DNA of 64,000 nt from Mugil cephalus (Eukaryota > Chordata > Actinopteri > Mugiliformes > Mugilidae): NCBI RefSeq assembly GCF_022458985.1, contig NC_061771.1, positions 13,059,001-13,123,000 on the forward strand, given 5' to 3'. This document shows, one piece after another, positions 28,160 to 40,977 of this stretch (position 1 is its first letter; each line of letters begins with the position of its first letter). A program made the position numbers and the translations under genes. The notes under the pieces were generated by a model. That model was given only the letters and a program-made list of their open reading frames with translations. It ran no database searches and had not been told where the DNA came from.

Positions 28160-29584
28160 GTCTGTGGAGGCATCAGCGTTTATCACGGAGTCGCTGTGCC
28201 GCCCTCTGTTCTATTCTATTCCGTTCTATTATGTTCTTTGCAGTGGGCGGATGCAAAATCAACATTCATGACAAAATAAGTCCTGTCCCCAGTTTTTCTA
28301 TTCAAGGTTCTCCTCTTGACACAAATTGGAATCAGCTCTCGTTTTCAGTGGCAGCAAGTAGAGCTGACTCTGTTAATCTTTTTAAACCCAGTCATGGAGT
28401 TCGGGTTATTTCAAACTAAATGTGATGAATGAATCACTGGAATGATTCAGTGCAGGTCTTTTTCTTTTTTTTTTTTTTTTCCCGTGTAACAGTATGTAAT
28501 CTCACTCAGACTCTGGTATTAGTCTTTGACAAAGGACTGCATACCATCTCACACCTATTACTTGATAGAAAGGGTGAGAAACAGGGAAAAGGGTGCCATG
28601 GCTGCCAGTTCTGGAAACTGATGTGCAGCCTCTTAAAATGAGAGAACATGTACTTGCATATTTCTGTCAGAGCTGTAACAGTTTATTTGGTTTGACATCA
28701 GACTGTGAGCTGTGCTTCTTAACGCCAGTCAGGATTTTAAGTATGAGGAGAGTTAGAGGGTTCATCAAATCCCATCAAACCACACCATGCTCACCTGAGT
28801 CAGTAAAGGTGATTTCACTCCAGCTTCACCAATCAGTCAACACGTCATAATGGTCACTACTGACAGCTCCTTTCTTCAGCTCTTTTTCCTCTCTTTTTTT
28901 AGTCAGGGAGGGTAGACTGACATTTCCATTTCTCCTCTAATGTTCAGTCTGCATGAGGGTTTTGTGATCAGACAGTCGGAAAAAGAAAGTCCAGCTGAAG
29001 CCCGCGATAAGTATGACAAGTATGAAGTTTCGTTCGAATTTTTACATTGGTAATTTCTTAACTCTAATGGCCTGTTAAATTTGATTAATATAATTCATTT
29101 TGAATGTCTCGAAACTTGGGCTCTAAAAATAACCCTTACATCCATCTCATAAATGCTAAGCATTGTATGGCTTAGCATTCTGGCCCTAAATGAGGACATG
29201 TCCTCAGTGCATCGTCCCCCTGCAGCCTAGGCCTATAGCAGCATAACTAAGGCTTGGTTAAGTCCAGCTGTAACTATAAGCTTTGTCAGAAAGGAAAGTC
29301 TTAAGCCTGACCTTAAAAGTAGAGACGGTGTCTGCCTCCTGAACCCAAACTGGGAGCTGGTTCACAAAAATCCACTATATTTTCCCAATCTATGGGCGAT
29401 GGGGGAGTTGATGAGTTTGAGAGAAGGTGTTCCATCTGCACAGTGCTTCTCGTCCTGACCTCACACCACCACCACAACATGGTCGTGCTCCTCACCCCCA
29501 ACCCAAACCTGGCCTCCTCACAGTTCAATTTGTAGCTCCTTACGGGACGAGGAAAGCACATTATGTTACATGGGAAACTTATAC
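28160..29584. other. Intergenic sequence, no gene seen
   Basis: A T-run lies at about 28455-28479, with no recognisable domains. CTTAGCATT/AATGCTAAG at about 29153-29180 forms a small palindrome. Confidence 0.5.
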
Positions 29585-29867
29585 CAGGGGTGTCAAACTC
29601 ATTTTATTTCAGGGGCAGCATTCAGCCCAGTTTGATTACATGGGCGCCGGATCAGTAACATAATGCCATAGTGACCTATAAATGTTTTTTATGGCAATGT
29701 ATACATTTGATGAACTATGCTTTTGCAAAACATTTTACGAACAACCTAAAGATTCTTTAGAAAAATATTCATTGAATGAATGAATACCCACAAGTTCATG
29801 CTCCTGACCAGACTGGACCCTCTGGTGGGCCTGTTTTGGCCTGTGGGCCATATGTTTGACACCTCTG
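29585..29867. mobile_element. Short hAT-like MITE
   Basis: The left end is CAGGGGTGTCAAACTCATTT. The right end in reverse complement is CAGAGGTGTCAAACATATGG. Internal text such as GGGCCATATGTTTGAC is typical of a very common fish and vertebrate hAT-derived MITE. It is 283 bp with no coding capacity. The flanks do not show a convincing target duplication. Confidence 0.75.
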
Positions 29868-29869
29868 AC

Positions 29870-31290
29870 TGTGTGTAAAAGATTAACAACGTCATCTATT
29901 TGTTTAAAACCTTGACTTGGACGTTGCTTTTTTAATTTATTTATCTATTTACATTTACCTTTATTAGAGGTTAGTCAGGGTTAGAGTTAGTCAGTGGATC
30001 TAACTGAGAACCCGGGGACGATATTTCAGTCACTCCAGATCAGACGTGTCAGTGAAGGCATCTCTTTGAGGTCTAATATGTCTTTAATTATAAATGATGA
30101 ATTCCATTGAGCTATTCTGAAGTTCAGAGAGGTGGTTTCTGCTGTAAAGTTATATCTTTTATCATGGTCGCTTTTGGAGCCAGCTTCATGTCGAATTGAA
30201 TTTTATGTTTATTGGTGCTCATCTTAGGCTGCACATGGAAACATAACCCACGGGTTTAGTGAAGAGCTGTTTTGAAGCTGTGGTGCCTCTGGCAGCCAGC
30301 ATTCAACATTTTTTGAACCACACTGTTCACACTGTTATTTCTGTTGCCGTCTCTTAATGGAGGGGCTGCATTTACTGGATACTTTTGTGTTGCTTCCTCT
30401 TTCTATTTTTCTTGTCCTGTGTACATTTCCAAGTCGCATCTCTAAAATGAGACAGACTTCCCACCGCACAAACTAAAAACCTCCACCTCACCACAAGTGA
30501 CCTGGATGAGTTGGGACTTAGCTGTCTGTTGAAAACACGATATAATACTGATGTAGCAATGATACTGTCCTAAATGTACAGACTGTGTCACCTGCATACC
30601 AGTGAAAGATTCATGCCATATAATATTTTAATCACATCACGTCAAGACCGCAACTTAATGCATTTGACTTTAAAGGATATTAACTTTATAAGAGTAATTA
30701 CATCTCATTATCTTAAGGTTGCAATTAATTGTGTTCCCTAGCCGGCAAGACAATTTACTGTTATCATGACATAAACAAAACCCTGAGATAACAGTTTAAT
30801 TACCTCAGGGGTTTAAGATAATGCCTTTTTAAGAGGTGACACAGCGTCCCATGATGTAGGCTGAGTCCAGAGCAACTAGATGTTCACCCACAATGCAACA
30901 ACAACAGCAACAAATGCAGCTGAACACTGGTGGCTTGAGGTTTGTGTAGTGAGCGAATCACCAGGGAAGGAAAACACAGTGATAAGAAACGTAAGATATA
31001 ATTTACTCAGCACAAACAGAGGTTTGTGTCAAAACATCATTCTTTCAGGTAATTACATTAACCATGACTGTGAAATTAAAAACACTGAATGGATTGTGGT
31101 ATGGGAATAATCAAACCTGCCAGACCGACATCTTGTTTCTGTGGTCAACACCTTAATCGCTTGAATCAACGATAAGTGAGATAAGTCTGACTTGGTTTCC
31201 TTTTGGTTCGCCACAGGTTTTCAAATCAACTCACTGAAGTGTATTGATTTCATTTCCTCTTATTGCCACATTGCTGCCGGTCTCTTCCAT
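29870..31290. other. Intergenic sequence, no gene seen
   Basis: Low-complexity AT-rich DNA with no frame that looks like a gene. Confidence 0.5.
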
Positions 31291-31294
31291 GAGC

Positions 31295-31450
31295 ACATCC
31301 AGCTTTGGGTCCTGTGGGTTGAGTGGAGGAGGCTTTTGCAGATCAGGTTTGTTCCAGTTCATCGCACAGATACTCTATCAGTTTGGGATCTGGTGGGTTG
31401 GGAGGTCAGGTCAACACCTTGCGCTTGTGCAAGTTCCTGTTTTCATTTTC
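31295..31450 (-). mobile_element. Fragment of fish Tc1 transposase, minus strand
   Basis: GGGTCCTGTGGGTTGAGTGG, then CAGTTTGGGATCTGGTGGGT and AGGTCAACACC. This matches the antisense of the Tc1 transposase C-terminal region (DLTWPPNSPDLNPIEHLWD-type block, recalled). The matching sense-strand piece is at 47815-47885. No termini are seen. Confidence 0.6.
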
Positions 31451-31924
31451 TAGCGTCTAGTGGCCACAGCAGGATGTGATAGCAGCACGAGCAGTTCATG
31501 GACAAATCCTTTCTGCAGGTGTCCTGTCATTTAACAGCTTTTATCACAGATATGTTTTCGTAAGATCCGTGACGGGGCCCGGGTTACACGAACACGGGCA
31601 GAGCTCTTAAGAATGCTATTCCTGAGTGGATCTCTAAATATGGGACACACAGTGGCAGAGGAGATAACGCTAGTGTTTGTGTATGAATCTGAACTGTACA
31701 CAAACCTGTACAGCAGGTTATTGTTGGAGTGAAAAACTGCAACTACAGGTTGAAAATAACAATAAACAGACATTCATGTTGAAATGAAGCTACTTAAAGT
31801 CTCTGCGTTTGTAGAGGCGAATGTCTGGCATGTGTGTGTGCCAGTGTAGTGTGTGTATGTGTGAGTGTACTTTATGTGTCGGCATGTGGATATTGAGTGT
31901 GTGTGTGTGTTACAATGTTTTGTG

Positions 31925-32010
31925 CTTTCATTTGTGTGAAGCACTTTGGGTTGCATTTGTTTTGCATGAAGAGTGCTACATAAACATAGTCTGATTTGAT
32001 TTGATTTGAA
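31925..32010 (+). repeat. L2-like LINE 3' tail
   Basis: GAAGCACTTTGGGTTGCATT, then GAGTGCTACATAAACATAG, then (TGATT)n. This is the usual 3' end of a fish L2-like LINE. The same tail appears inverted at 35693-35757. Confidence 0.7.
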
Positions 32011-32484
32011 GGGTGAATTAAATAATTCACTTGTATTTCCTGCTGCTCATTTTATTTTTGTACTGATCTGAAGTAATTTCACTCACTGGCTTCCTCTCAT
32101 CTGTTTTATTTTAGTTTTTTTTTTTCACCATGAAAATTTAACTCACGGTATGATGTGCTTATTGTGAAACTTCCAATAATTTTTAAAGCACTAAAATCCA
32201 CTTTACACAAATGACAGTGCTGTTTTGATTCTTGCTTTGAGATTGTTTAGTACTTGATTTTGTTCCATTTCATGTAGCTTCATGTTTTGACAATAACAAC
32301 CTTGACACTAGAACAGGTTTGGGTCTAGGCTGCTGAGAAACATCCCATAATGACTTTTTCTCTTTTTTTTTTCTTTCTCTCTCTTCTCCTCTTCTTCTGA
32401 CTTTTCTAGCAGCCAGCCTCGAGTAAACGCTCCGCTAAAAAGCTGAATTATGGTCAAGGTTTCTTCCTGTTAAGCCTTTTTTTC

Positions 32485-33265
32485 ATGCCAACTTGCTGGC
32501 TCCTGCCAGTCAGCATCACAGGGGAGGACACTGAAGAGGCGCAAACCTGTAAGTTCTTAGTGGTGCACCTGGACAACAAACTGGACTGGTCTGCCAACAC
32601 AGACGCCGTGTACAGGAAGAGACAGAGCCGACTCTTCTTCCTTCGGAGGCTCAGATCCCTGTTCTACCAGTCTGTAGTTGCCAGTGCTCTTTTTCATGCT
32701 GCAGTCTGCTGGGAGGGCAGCATGAATCAAAGAGACTCTAAGAGACTGGACAGACTGGTTAAGAAGGCTGTTTTTTTTTTCTGATTTCCAGACAGCTGAA
32801 CTCACTGGGGACTATTGTTGAGACGCACACATGCAACACAGTGAAGTCCATCCTGGACAACATCAGGCACCTCCCTTCATGACATCCTGGAGGGGCAGAG
32901 AAGCAGCAACATCGGGAGGCTTCTCTCACTACGCTACAGGACTGAGAGGTTCAGGAGGTCCTTTGTCCCCACAGCCACCAGACTGTACAACGCCACTGTC
33001 TAAATGCTGAAATACTCACTTGTAAAAAAAATTGTAAATTGTAAAGATGTCTGGTCAACTGTACATGGTTCTGAACCACCAACTCCAACTCGGCTCTTTT
33101 GCACAGACATACATGTTAATACAGTCTTATACATATTAACAGTCTTCCTTTTCCTTTTGCACTGCTCTTAGTGCTGCTATTGTGTTGATTTTGTTGATGT
33201 GTTATGTTGACTTCTGTTCGTGTACAGGCTACCGGACACTCGAATTTCCAACAGGGGGGAATAAA
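32485..33265 (+). mobile_element. Non-LTR retrotransposon fragment (RT C-terminus and tail)
   Basis: The 99-codon frame 32485-32784 contains KFLVVHLDNKLDWSANTDAV, RLFFLRRLRS and FYQSVVASALFHAAVCWEG. These are hallmarks of the C-terminal region of fish CR1/L2/Rex-type LINE reverse transcriptases. After a T-run the reading continues in another frame with HTCNTVKSILDN and RTERFRRSFVPTATRLYN. The end reads CCGGACACTCGAATTTCCAA, then GGGGAATAAAG. It is 5'-truncated and inactive. Confidence 0.8.
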
Positions 33266-33779
33266 GAAAAGAAGAAACTCTGCTCTGTGAGTTTCAAGTT
33301 CTGGGTTCTCAAAAATATCTCCAGTCATTTTGGGTTGTATACGCTACAGATACGAATTAATTTAATTAAGTTGTGTTTACCTTGTTGACTCTCTGCATCC
33401 ATTGTCCTTGCTTTGCCAGCCTCATGCTAAAAGGGGCTACACAATTAGTTGCACTGAATTTAATAAATGACTTGGATTCGCTACAAAAACAATGATTTAG
33501 GAAGGACTCACACAACTCAGACATTTAGAAGCAAGTCCATCAGCATTAAGAAACCTGGACTGTATATGAATGTGAATGTATACACAGATTCCTTTTACCC
33601 AGAGCAGCCTTCATAAACACATGTTGTGTCCTGTCTTTTTGTGCTGCTGCTGTTTTGGCCTGGTAAAATAATGATAAAATATAAAGAATTAATAACAGAA
33701 AATAAAACCAGGGACTGTGTGTCGGATGCTCCTCTTCTCCCTCCACACTGCACATGTCTGACACTTTTCAACTGGCTGT

Positions 33780-34100
33780 CATTTGCAGGAATTCTCAGCT
33801 GACTCCTCATCCAGGATGTGGAAGATGGACAATATAGACAAGAGGACCCATCCAAGACTTTGAAATCTGGTGCCAGGAAAACTGCCTCCAGCTGAATGCA
33901 TGTAAAACCAAGGAGATGGTGGTGTGTTTCTGCAGCCACAAACGCACACCATACAGACCAGACAGCATCCAGGGAACAGACAGAGAGACAGTGGATTCTT
34001 GGTGTTCACCTGAACAAAGAACTGGACTGGACTGGCCACACTAGGCCACTTTATGATGAATGCTCAGTCCTTCCTTCCTGTTCCTGTGAGGCTGTACCAC
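33780..34100 (+). mobile_element. Second fragment of the same LINE family
   Basis: Across frames it reads WCQENCLQLNACKTKEMVV and DSIQGTDRETVDSW, then HLNKELDWTGHT. This segment lies just upstream of the 32485 frame in the parent element, so it comes from a different insertion. Frameshifts are present. A 3' extension to about 34200 is unclear. Confidence 0.7.
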
Positions 34101-34518
34101 CAAGTCTGCTCCCACTAGACCACAAACATACAATTACACTTTTATATAACTTGTTGGTTTTGTATTTGTTTAATGTTTTCATTTTCTTATCTCATCCACT
34201 CAAGGGCCATGCTAATGCTCGCTGTTTCAAGCACTCAAATGTCTCCATGGCAACAACCTGTGTGAGACATTGTCAGACAGAAATTGGATAAATTCTATTG
34301 TTCCACTAAACAAACCGAGAGATTCACAATCTGACACCGTGTTCATGCATTCACAGAGTTACATAGCAATACATGTACTCAGAGGAAAGAGACTTGTTGG
34401 CATGTGGAGTCGCAGTCTCCTCCTGGAAGCAGATTGCTTTAGTAAGGCTTCGCTTCACTGTCAGATCTTGAGACTGTAACTGCTGACCGTGTTTTAGGAG
34501 ATGTCATTGGCATTGACT

Positions 34519-34592
34519 GGTGACCCGTCCAGGGCGTACCCCGCCTCTCGCCCGACGACAGCTGGGATAGGCTCAGGCAACCCCCTAGTGAG
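34519..34592 (+). repeat. Partial teleost interspersed repeat
   Basis: GGTGACCCGTCCAGGGCGTA, then CCCGCCTCTCGCCCGACGAC and AGCTGGGATAGGCTC. This matches the central block of the same repeat family as 27962-28158. Confidence 0.75.
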
Positions 34593-35329
34593 ACCAACCA
34601 TTGTTCCTTGTTATTCTGCTCCTGAACTCTAAGGCAGTTACAGTAACTGAAGTTTATACTTGTGCAATACGTTTCATTACAGTGTCACTCTAAATTTAAT
34701 TTATGCTTCACATTATTTATTGCTGTACCAAATCCACATTGTTTACGTTGTTGTTTACATATTGTTTTTTTATATTGTATGTGTTGTCCATCTCCTCCTG
34801 AGCCATTAAAGGGAACACTTTTGGTAATAGGAAGTGTCTGTGGTAAATGCTGAATGTAAAGAGAAACATTCCTTTAACAAACTAATTCAATGTGGCAATC
34901 AACCTATTTAGTTTTGGGATGTTATTTTTAAGCATTTTGTTGTCTGTCCTCCTCAAGTTTAGTCAGTAAGAGCTTCAGAAATGTAAGGCCAAAGTGGGCG
35001 GCCTTGTTCTGCGTAGGTAAGAGGATTCGTAAATAATAAACAATAACTCTGTTTGTACTAACCACCGGGCAAGGTGAAGGAGAATTTTAAAAAGATAAGG
35101 CAGAAACTGCCATTTTTCTGCCATCTCGGAACTGCAAATTAGCATTAATGACAGCCTTGTGACGATGAGTCACCAAACACTGACGTACACCACATCCATT
35201 TAATCACAGTTGTACCAAAGGGCGAATGTGTCGCACTTACAAAGCTCTGGGGAAAGAGGAATTGGTTCTAGCTGCATTTCCACTCCAACGTACATTTGTA
35301 TGACAGAAGTTTGTTTATGTTGTTTCTCC

Positions 35330-35605
35330 TGTTCTTCTTTTCTCTCTATTGTCTCTGTTTCTACCTTCGGCGGATGGGTCCCTCCATATGAGCTGGATTC
35401 GCTTCAGGTTCTTTTCTGTTAAAAGGGAGTTTTTCTTGCCACTGTTGCCTTCAGGCTGCTCTCGAGGTTGCAGGCTGGTTTTTGTAAAGTGTCTTGAGAA
35501 CTTGTATTGTCATTGACGCTATATAAATATAATTGAATTGAATTGAATTGAATTGAATTGAACTGAATTGAACTGAATTGAATTGAACTGAATTGAATTA
35601 AAATG
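35330..35605 (+). repeat. LINE-derived 3' tail with (GAATT)n microsatellite
   Basis: AAAAGGGAGTTTTTCTTGCC, then CTTGAGAACTTGTATTGTCA and GCTATATAAATATAATTGAA, running into (TTGAA)n. This is the classic 3' UTR end of a very abundant fish LINE-type repeat. Confidence 0.8.
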
Positions 35606-35692
35606 AATATTTATGACAGACACGGGCTGACCTCCAGGTGAAAGGGAGTTGGCAGCATTAATCAATTAGTTGATGGTCATATTAGATCAAAT

Positions 35693-35757
35693 CAAATCAA
35701 ACTTTATTTATAGAGCACTTTTCATACATTAAAAATGCAACACAAAGTGCAGGGGGG
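35693..35757 (-). repeat. Inverted L2-like LINE tail
   Basis: ATCAAATCAAATCAAACTTT, then TATAGAGCACTTTTCATACA and ATGCAACACAAAGTGC. This is the reverse complement of the 31925-32010 tail. It is followed by a G-run (35752-35763). Confidence 0.7.
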
Positions 35758-35763
35758 GGGGGG

Positions 35764-38700
35764 GCACTCCCTATATTCTCTCCAAAAAAAGAAATATATA
35801 AAGATGAGAGCGTCTAATGATTCCAACTTTGTAGAGAGGATGTTTTCTTCCATTAGTGCTTCCAGCTACAAGAGCAAGAGCAGCACTATTAACGCTAGTA
35901 ACTGTCTTATATTTATAACTTCAGTTTTGAGTACTTCTGTTTTTATAACAGGTTGGATTTTTAAATGGTGAATTTTAATTAAAGTTGAAGTCACCGTCTT
36001 TTACCACCACTAAAGAAAGAAGGTTTTCTTTTTATTTATTTATTAATTTTTAAAGAAAACACTTTAATGCTCTTTGCATCAAGCACTCAGTTCTAAGCAA
36101 TAATTAATAATCTATGGTTCATCCTCTGGCTGCAATATCTGAAACTATTATTCGGGATGTTATGACCATGAAGTCTACAAACACAGCAGCAAAATAAACG
36201 CATGTTTCCATTTGAGCTATATTTAAAGTATATGTTTCAAAATAACTGTCAATCGTGGCAGCAAACTCTTTTCTCTTCTCTGTGGAGAACAATGTTCAAC
36301 CTTTAAGCAACTGCAACACGACAGATTTACTGTTCTGAATTGGATTCTTGGTTTAGGGCCAGGTTTGAAAATATACTGGAAATATGCATTAAGCAGCAAA
36401 CAACATGAATTGGATTTACTCAAGTCTGAAAACACTTTAAACTTTGCTATGTTTGTACAGCGGCATCACTGGGCTCAGGTTGTGGTTTGTGGTTAATACA
36501 GGAACAGTGACCGAGCTGAAAGTGCTTTATTTCTCTCACCAAACCAAGTCACTTCTGCTACATAAACCTAACAGGTCCGGATGCAAATTACATATTGGCA
36601 GCCATCTACTCCAATCACCTCCCTGTGACTCTGGTGCAGTAACTGTCGCATTTCATTTAGTGAAAAACATGACTCCTGAACACAGTCAATGCAGTGGACG
36701 TCTTTCTCTTCACAGCACAAAAAGAAACAGTCCAGTAATTAATCATTTATTTCAATTTCACTCTGTCAGTTCCATGAAACTGCTCCGAACTCACAAAGAA
36801 ATAATGCTTTCCCTCCGCTTCAGCTCTTCCCGAGACAGAATAAAAGAGAAAAAAACATCCATTAACCCATCAATATTTTAGTCTGTGGCTGTGGCTTATA
36901 TTGATTTCTTGTACCCTGTTAGTTTTCCTTTTTTTTTCATCTGAAGTTTCAAAAACAAACAACCTTGCAACAAATCTTTGTCTTATGTTTTATCCTCTTA
37001 TGTCTGTCTGCATTGTTAAAATCATTCTATGTTAAATTGTCTTCTTGACTGACATTTAGATTTTTCTTATGAAAGAGGTTATTCTACAGCTTCATGCTTC
37101 CTTTTCTTCTTCTTTTTATATGATCGCTCATGCCACAACAGCATCAAAACTTTTTACCTTTTGCTGTTTTGCGAAACCTCAGATCAAGTGTCAGACTGCA
37201 GCCCTGCCCAGAACACAGCCTCAGCGTTTGAGTCACGTAGACCCACATCTAACAATCGCTGCTACCCTCATCCCTTTCTTTATGGTATGCTAACAGCCAG
37301 GGTGAGACTCCCCTGAACTGGCTGAAATTACTTACTTAATGAACTGTTGACCGTGCACTTAATAAATCGGTCATGTTTGGATGACGTGGCAATGGTTAAG
37401 TGCCAGAGTGTCTTTTTCCATCCAAAATGATTCACGGACTGATCCCATGGTATAAGGTTACTGGGAACTAAACAATTATTTTGGTTCTGGTAAAATCAGC
37501 AAAATATTCATCTCATCTTCTACAACCACTTATCCTCACTAGGGTTGCGGGGGTTGCTGGAGCCTATCGCAGCTGTCAATCAACAAATATTACGTTGCAG
37601 AAATTATTTTCATACTAAAATAAATAAATAAAATAAACTCAAACTTGAAAGCTGGTTTAATTTGGTGTATTACCATCCCTCACATACTCTCTGAATAGCT
37701 TGTCCGGGTTTCTGTGAACTCATATGTATTTATACCGTATTTCCATGAAATACTGACAATTAAGAAATTTTATGTAGTTTTTGCTTTGCTGTCACCGTGA
37801 CCTCGGAGGGGGATAGTCTGTCTTTAACAAGGAACATCATTCAAGGTTTAGAGCTGCCTGTGGACTGAGCAAATTAGTTTTAATTTAGAGAAATTGAAGC
37901 AAATATCTGAGATACGTATCTCATTCCAGTTTAAAAGCGACTGCCCTGCACTGCTGATTGTGTGCACAAAGGAAAAAGTCTGTTCATCTAATATCTCTCG
38001 TGAACCCATAACTTCACCTACAAACTGAAAACTCCGATACTTCTGTCATCACAACTGATACAGGCAATGTGACGAGATGATTCTCCTGTTTGTTGCAGTG
38101 TGGGACTGAGTTAAGGCAGCTCATTTGCTGTACGGTTCACTTTGTGCTTCTAGAGGTCAACAAAGGAACATCTTGTTCTCTTGTGTCCTTTTCATTCACG
38201 TTCTTTCAGATACAAAATCACAATAAAATTACATTAGTTTTGTACCACACACTTACCTCCATGAGCTTCAAATTGTCTCAATACTGAACAATCCAAACCC
38301 ACTCAGTCTGTAATGAATCATATGCGTGCTTCCCTTGTTGCATACAAGGAAAATAACCAAAACAGCAATAAAGAACAGCTGTGTTTTTTTAAAAAAAAAA
38401 AAAGAAAATACAAACAAACAAAAACATCACAGTATTATGATTAAGGAAAGTTTCTGATGCAGTGGTGTGAAGGGCTTTTCTGTACTACAGTTCAGAAGGG
38501 TGAAGTATGTCAGGGTGACCCAGGTCAACGTGACGCTAAATAACTGTCTCAAAACATTAAATGTTAACTTACCTATACCTATCTGGTATAATAATATGCA
38601 AATAGAAAAATAAACAGGGGGAATATAGTTTATGTTTCTTTTTTTCAAAAAGACAAAAAAAGATTAAAATGGCCAAACAATGTCGCTAAGATCCTCTTGA

Positions 38701-39620
38701 CTTCACAAAAGAAACCATACGACCATTAAGTTTGTGGAGGTTCTTAACGACTGGTGGAGAGTTCAGCAGTCCACCTACATCAGAAGGACAAGAGACACTC
38801 TTGAGGACAACAAGACAAAGAGTGTCCCTTGTCCTTCAGGTGACACTCTTGGGGACAAGACACACATATTAGAACAAAAGAGGGCATCTGTCTGAGCGAT
38901 GAAACAAAAAACACAGGGTTCACTTGCCTTTGTTTTAGCTTTGGTTTCTGAAGTCAAGCAGCTTCAGTGTTGTAAATTCATGTTCTTAATGTAATGAAAT
39001 CAAAGTGATTTTCACATAAATACATACACTGATAATCTATGTATGTATGTATCTATATATCTTTGTGAGGTCACAGGAAGCAGGTTAGGCATCGTCATGG
39101 TAATAATGAAAATATAAGGTTTGTATACCCTATAACTGACTTACCATAGTCTCTGTAATGTGTTTCATGTATTCATCTATAGATTTAACTTTTTTTCCCC
39201 GTAGTGATGTATGTAAAGAATGCGAACATAGCCAGTTTGTGTGGAAGCAGACAGTTGAATTGTGAATTTCTGACAGTTTTTTACCATGCTGCTTTTTAAA
39301 ATTGCCTTTATTTTGTATTATTATCTATCTATTTTGAACTCCTACAAGGAAACATCTTTCCTTACTGTAAAGAACATGAAACACTTTGTACCTTGAACCT
39401 TATTACCTCATGTACAGCGCGCTAATAAAAGAAAAATGTGAAAGGACAACAAACAATACATAAGTGGGATGAAATTATATTGATAATTAAGCACATTAAT
39501 AAAGAAATATGTGAAAGAAATACTGAAAAACTGAAGCAGACTATGTATGCGCACATTTCTGGATCCATTTTGTCTTTAAAGTTTCTGATAATGCGATAAA
39601 TACTAATGATAATAAATATT
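35764..39620. other. Intergenic sequence, no gene seen
   Basis: No frame here carries a recognisable domain; the longest (36444-36881, 145 codons) has no family features. A repeat remnant (CCTCACTAGGGTTGCGGGGG, AGCCTATCGCAGCTGTC) lies at 37510-37580. A-rich and ATGT-rich tracts occur near 38385 and 39040. Confidence 0.55.
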
Positions 39621-39624
39621 CAGC

Positions 39625-39626
39625 AT

Positions 39627-39657
<31 letters not shown>

Positions 39658-39661
39658 TTTT
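39625..39661. repeat. (TTTA)n microsatellite
   Basis: About nine TTTA units directly upstream of the cdk2ap2 promoter region. Confidence 0.95.
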
Positions 39662-39689
39662 TTACTGAGAGCAATGGGTTTTGTGAAAG

Positions 39690-39901
39690 TATTTTAGCTG
39701 ATGACGTCCGTGCTGTAGCGATTCCTCATGATGACGGAAACCTTTGGAAGGACGTCATAGGCTACTCCGTCAACCAATCACATGGCTCTAAAAGTAAAAA
39801 AATAAATAAACTGCTCTACGCTTCCTCTACTGCGCAGACTCGCGCACACAGGAAGAGCTAGAGCGCTCATCCCACACAAGATTTCACGTCTCCTTAAAAA
39901 G
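39690..39901 (+). promoter_or_regulatory. Putative cdk2ap2 promoter and non-coding exon 1
   Basis: Two CRE-like motifs, TGACGTC (39702-39708) and GACGTCAT (39751-39758), are followed by a CCAAT box (39774-39778). Then comes a CpG-bearing stretch (ACTGCGCAGACTCGCGCACA). Near 39901 the sequence AAAAAG|GTAAAAAGG could be a splice donor. I infer that transcription begins near 39820-39860 and that this 5' UTR exon is spliced to the coding exon at 42757. The start site is not proven. Confidence 0.5.
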
Positions 39902-40977
39902 GTAAAAAGGCAACTTATTTGAATCGTTTGTGGTCTTTTCGGTGCGTACGTGTGTACGTAACATATCCATCGTCCTCGGTCATGGTTTAGAATATCAACA
40001 CTCGGCCGCGACTATTTTTCTGCGTTGTACTTCTGTTGTTATGCTAACCGGCATAAGCTAGCTAGCGTGGCTACCGTTTTCCGAGTAGTAGTAACTACTA
40101 CTGGACACCTTCCTCCTAAAGCTCACGTCAGCTTTTGTTTCATTCAACACATCTGGCTGCTCTCGCGTGGATTTACACGATCATGTTTAGGCATCCCTCG
40201 AGCTGTAAAGCTTATTGAGACCCAGAACAAGAAGCAGACCAACATCTAATCAGATTTGAATGATAAATAAATAAAAAACCGTGTTTATAAACCGACGGGC
40301 TGCAGTGGTTAGCGTTGGTAAACCTTTGTTCACCTATATACATGTACTTTATGCCCACATGTGGGCATTACATTAAGGCAAAGTGTTTTATATAATACAT
40401 ACAATCAGCATTGATTACACCACTGTAGGTTTTCACATACACAACCGCACAAAGGGAACACGGCGAAACAAGGAAATGATCTCAATACACACTCACGTGA
40501 CGAACTCTAGTCTGCTCCAGTTGAAACGAAAATGAAAACCTGCACTAAGTCCTCCTAGGACGATGTAGGTTGTGGTACTGTTAAAGTCTTTGTGTTATTT
40601 ATTCTGTTAATACAAAGATGTGTTGGCACAGTTAAACAGTACAACAAATCACAGACACAGATGTAAACACAGGTGAATCAACAGCTCTCTCAGTTACTTT
40701 ATACAAATGCTGAATCCTGTAACTTTCATGAAACTAAGACTTAGTGCAGGACTGTTTTATTATAAATGTACTCTTTTTCACTAGTTTAACATATTGGGCT
40801 GACAAGTTCATCAAACAATAGGTGGTTTAGACTATTGCGTTAAGTTGACGCAGAGACTACGACGACAACCCAGACTCTGGCGCCGCAACATCCCCAGAAA
40901 TGTAACTATGTGTCACGGAGAGACAGAGCGTCACAGCTTGTTTCCACTTTAGTATTTCCGGCTTCTGCTCCATCTCC

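Noticed and set aside
36444-36881. 145-codon frame in the intergenic region
   Set aside because: No recognisable family features, no splice context and low-complexity flanks; frames of this length arise by chance in 64 kb.
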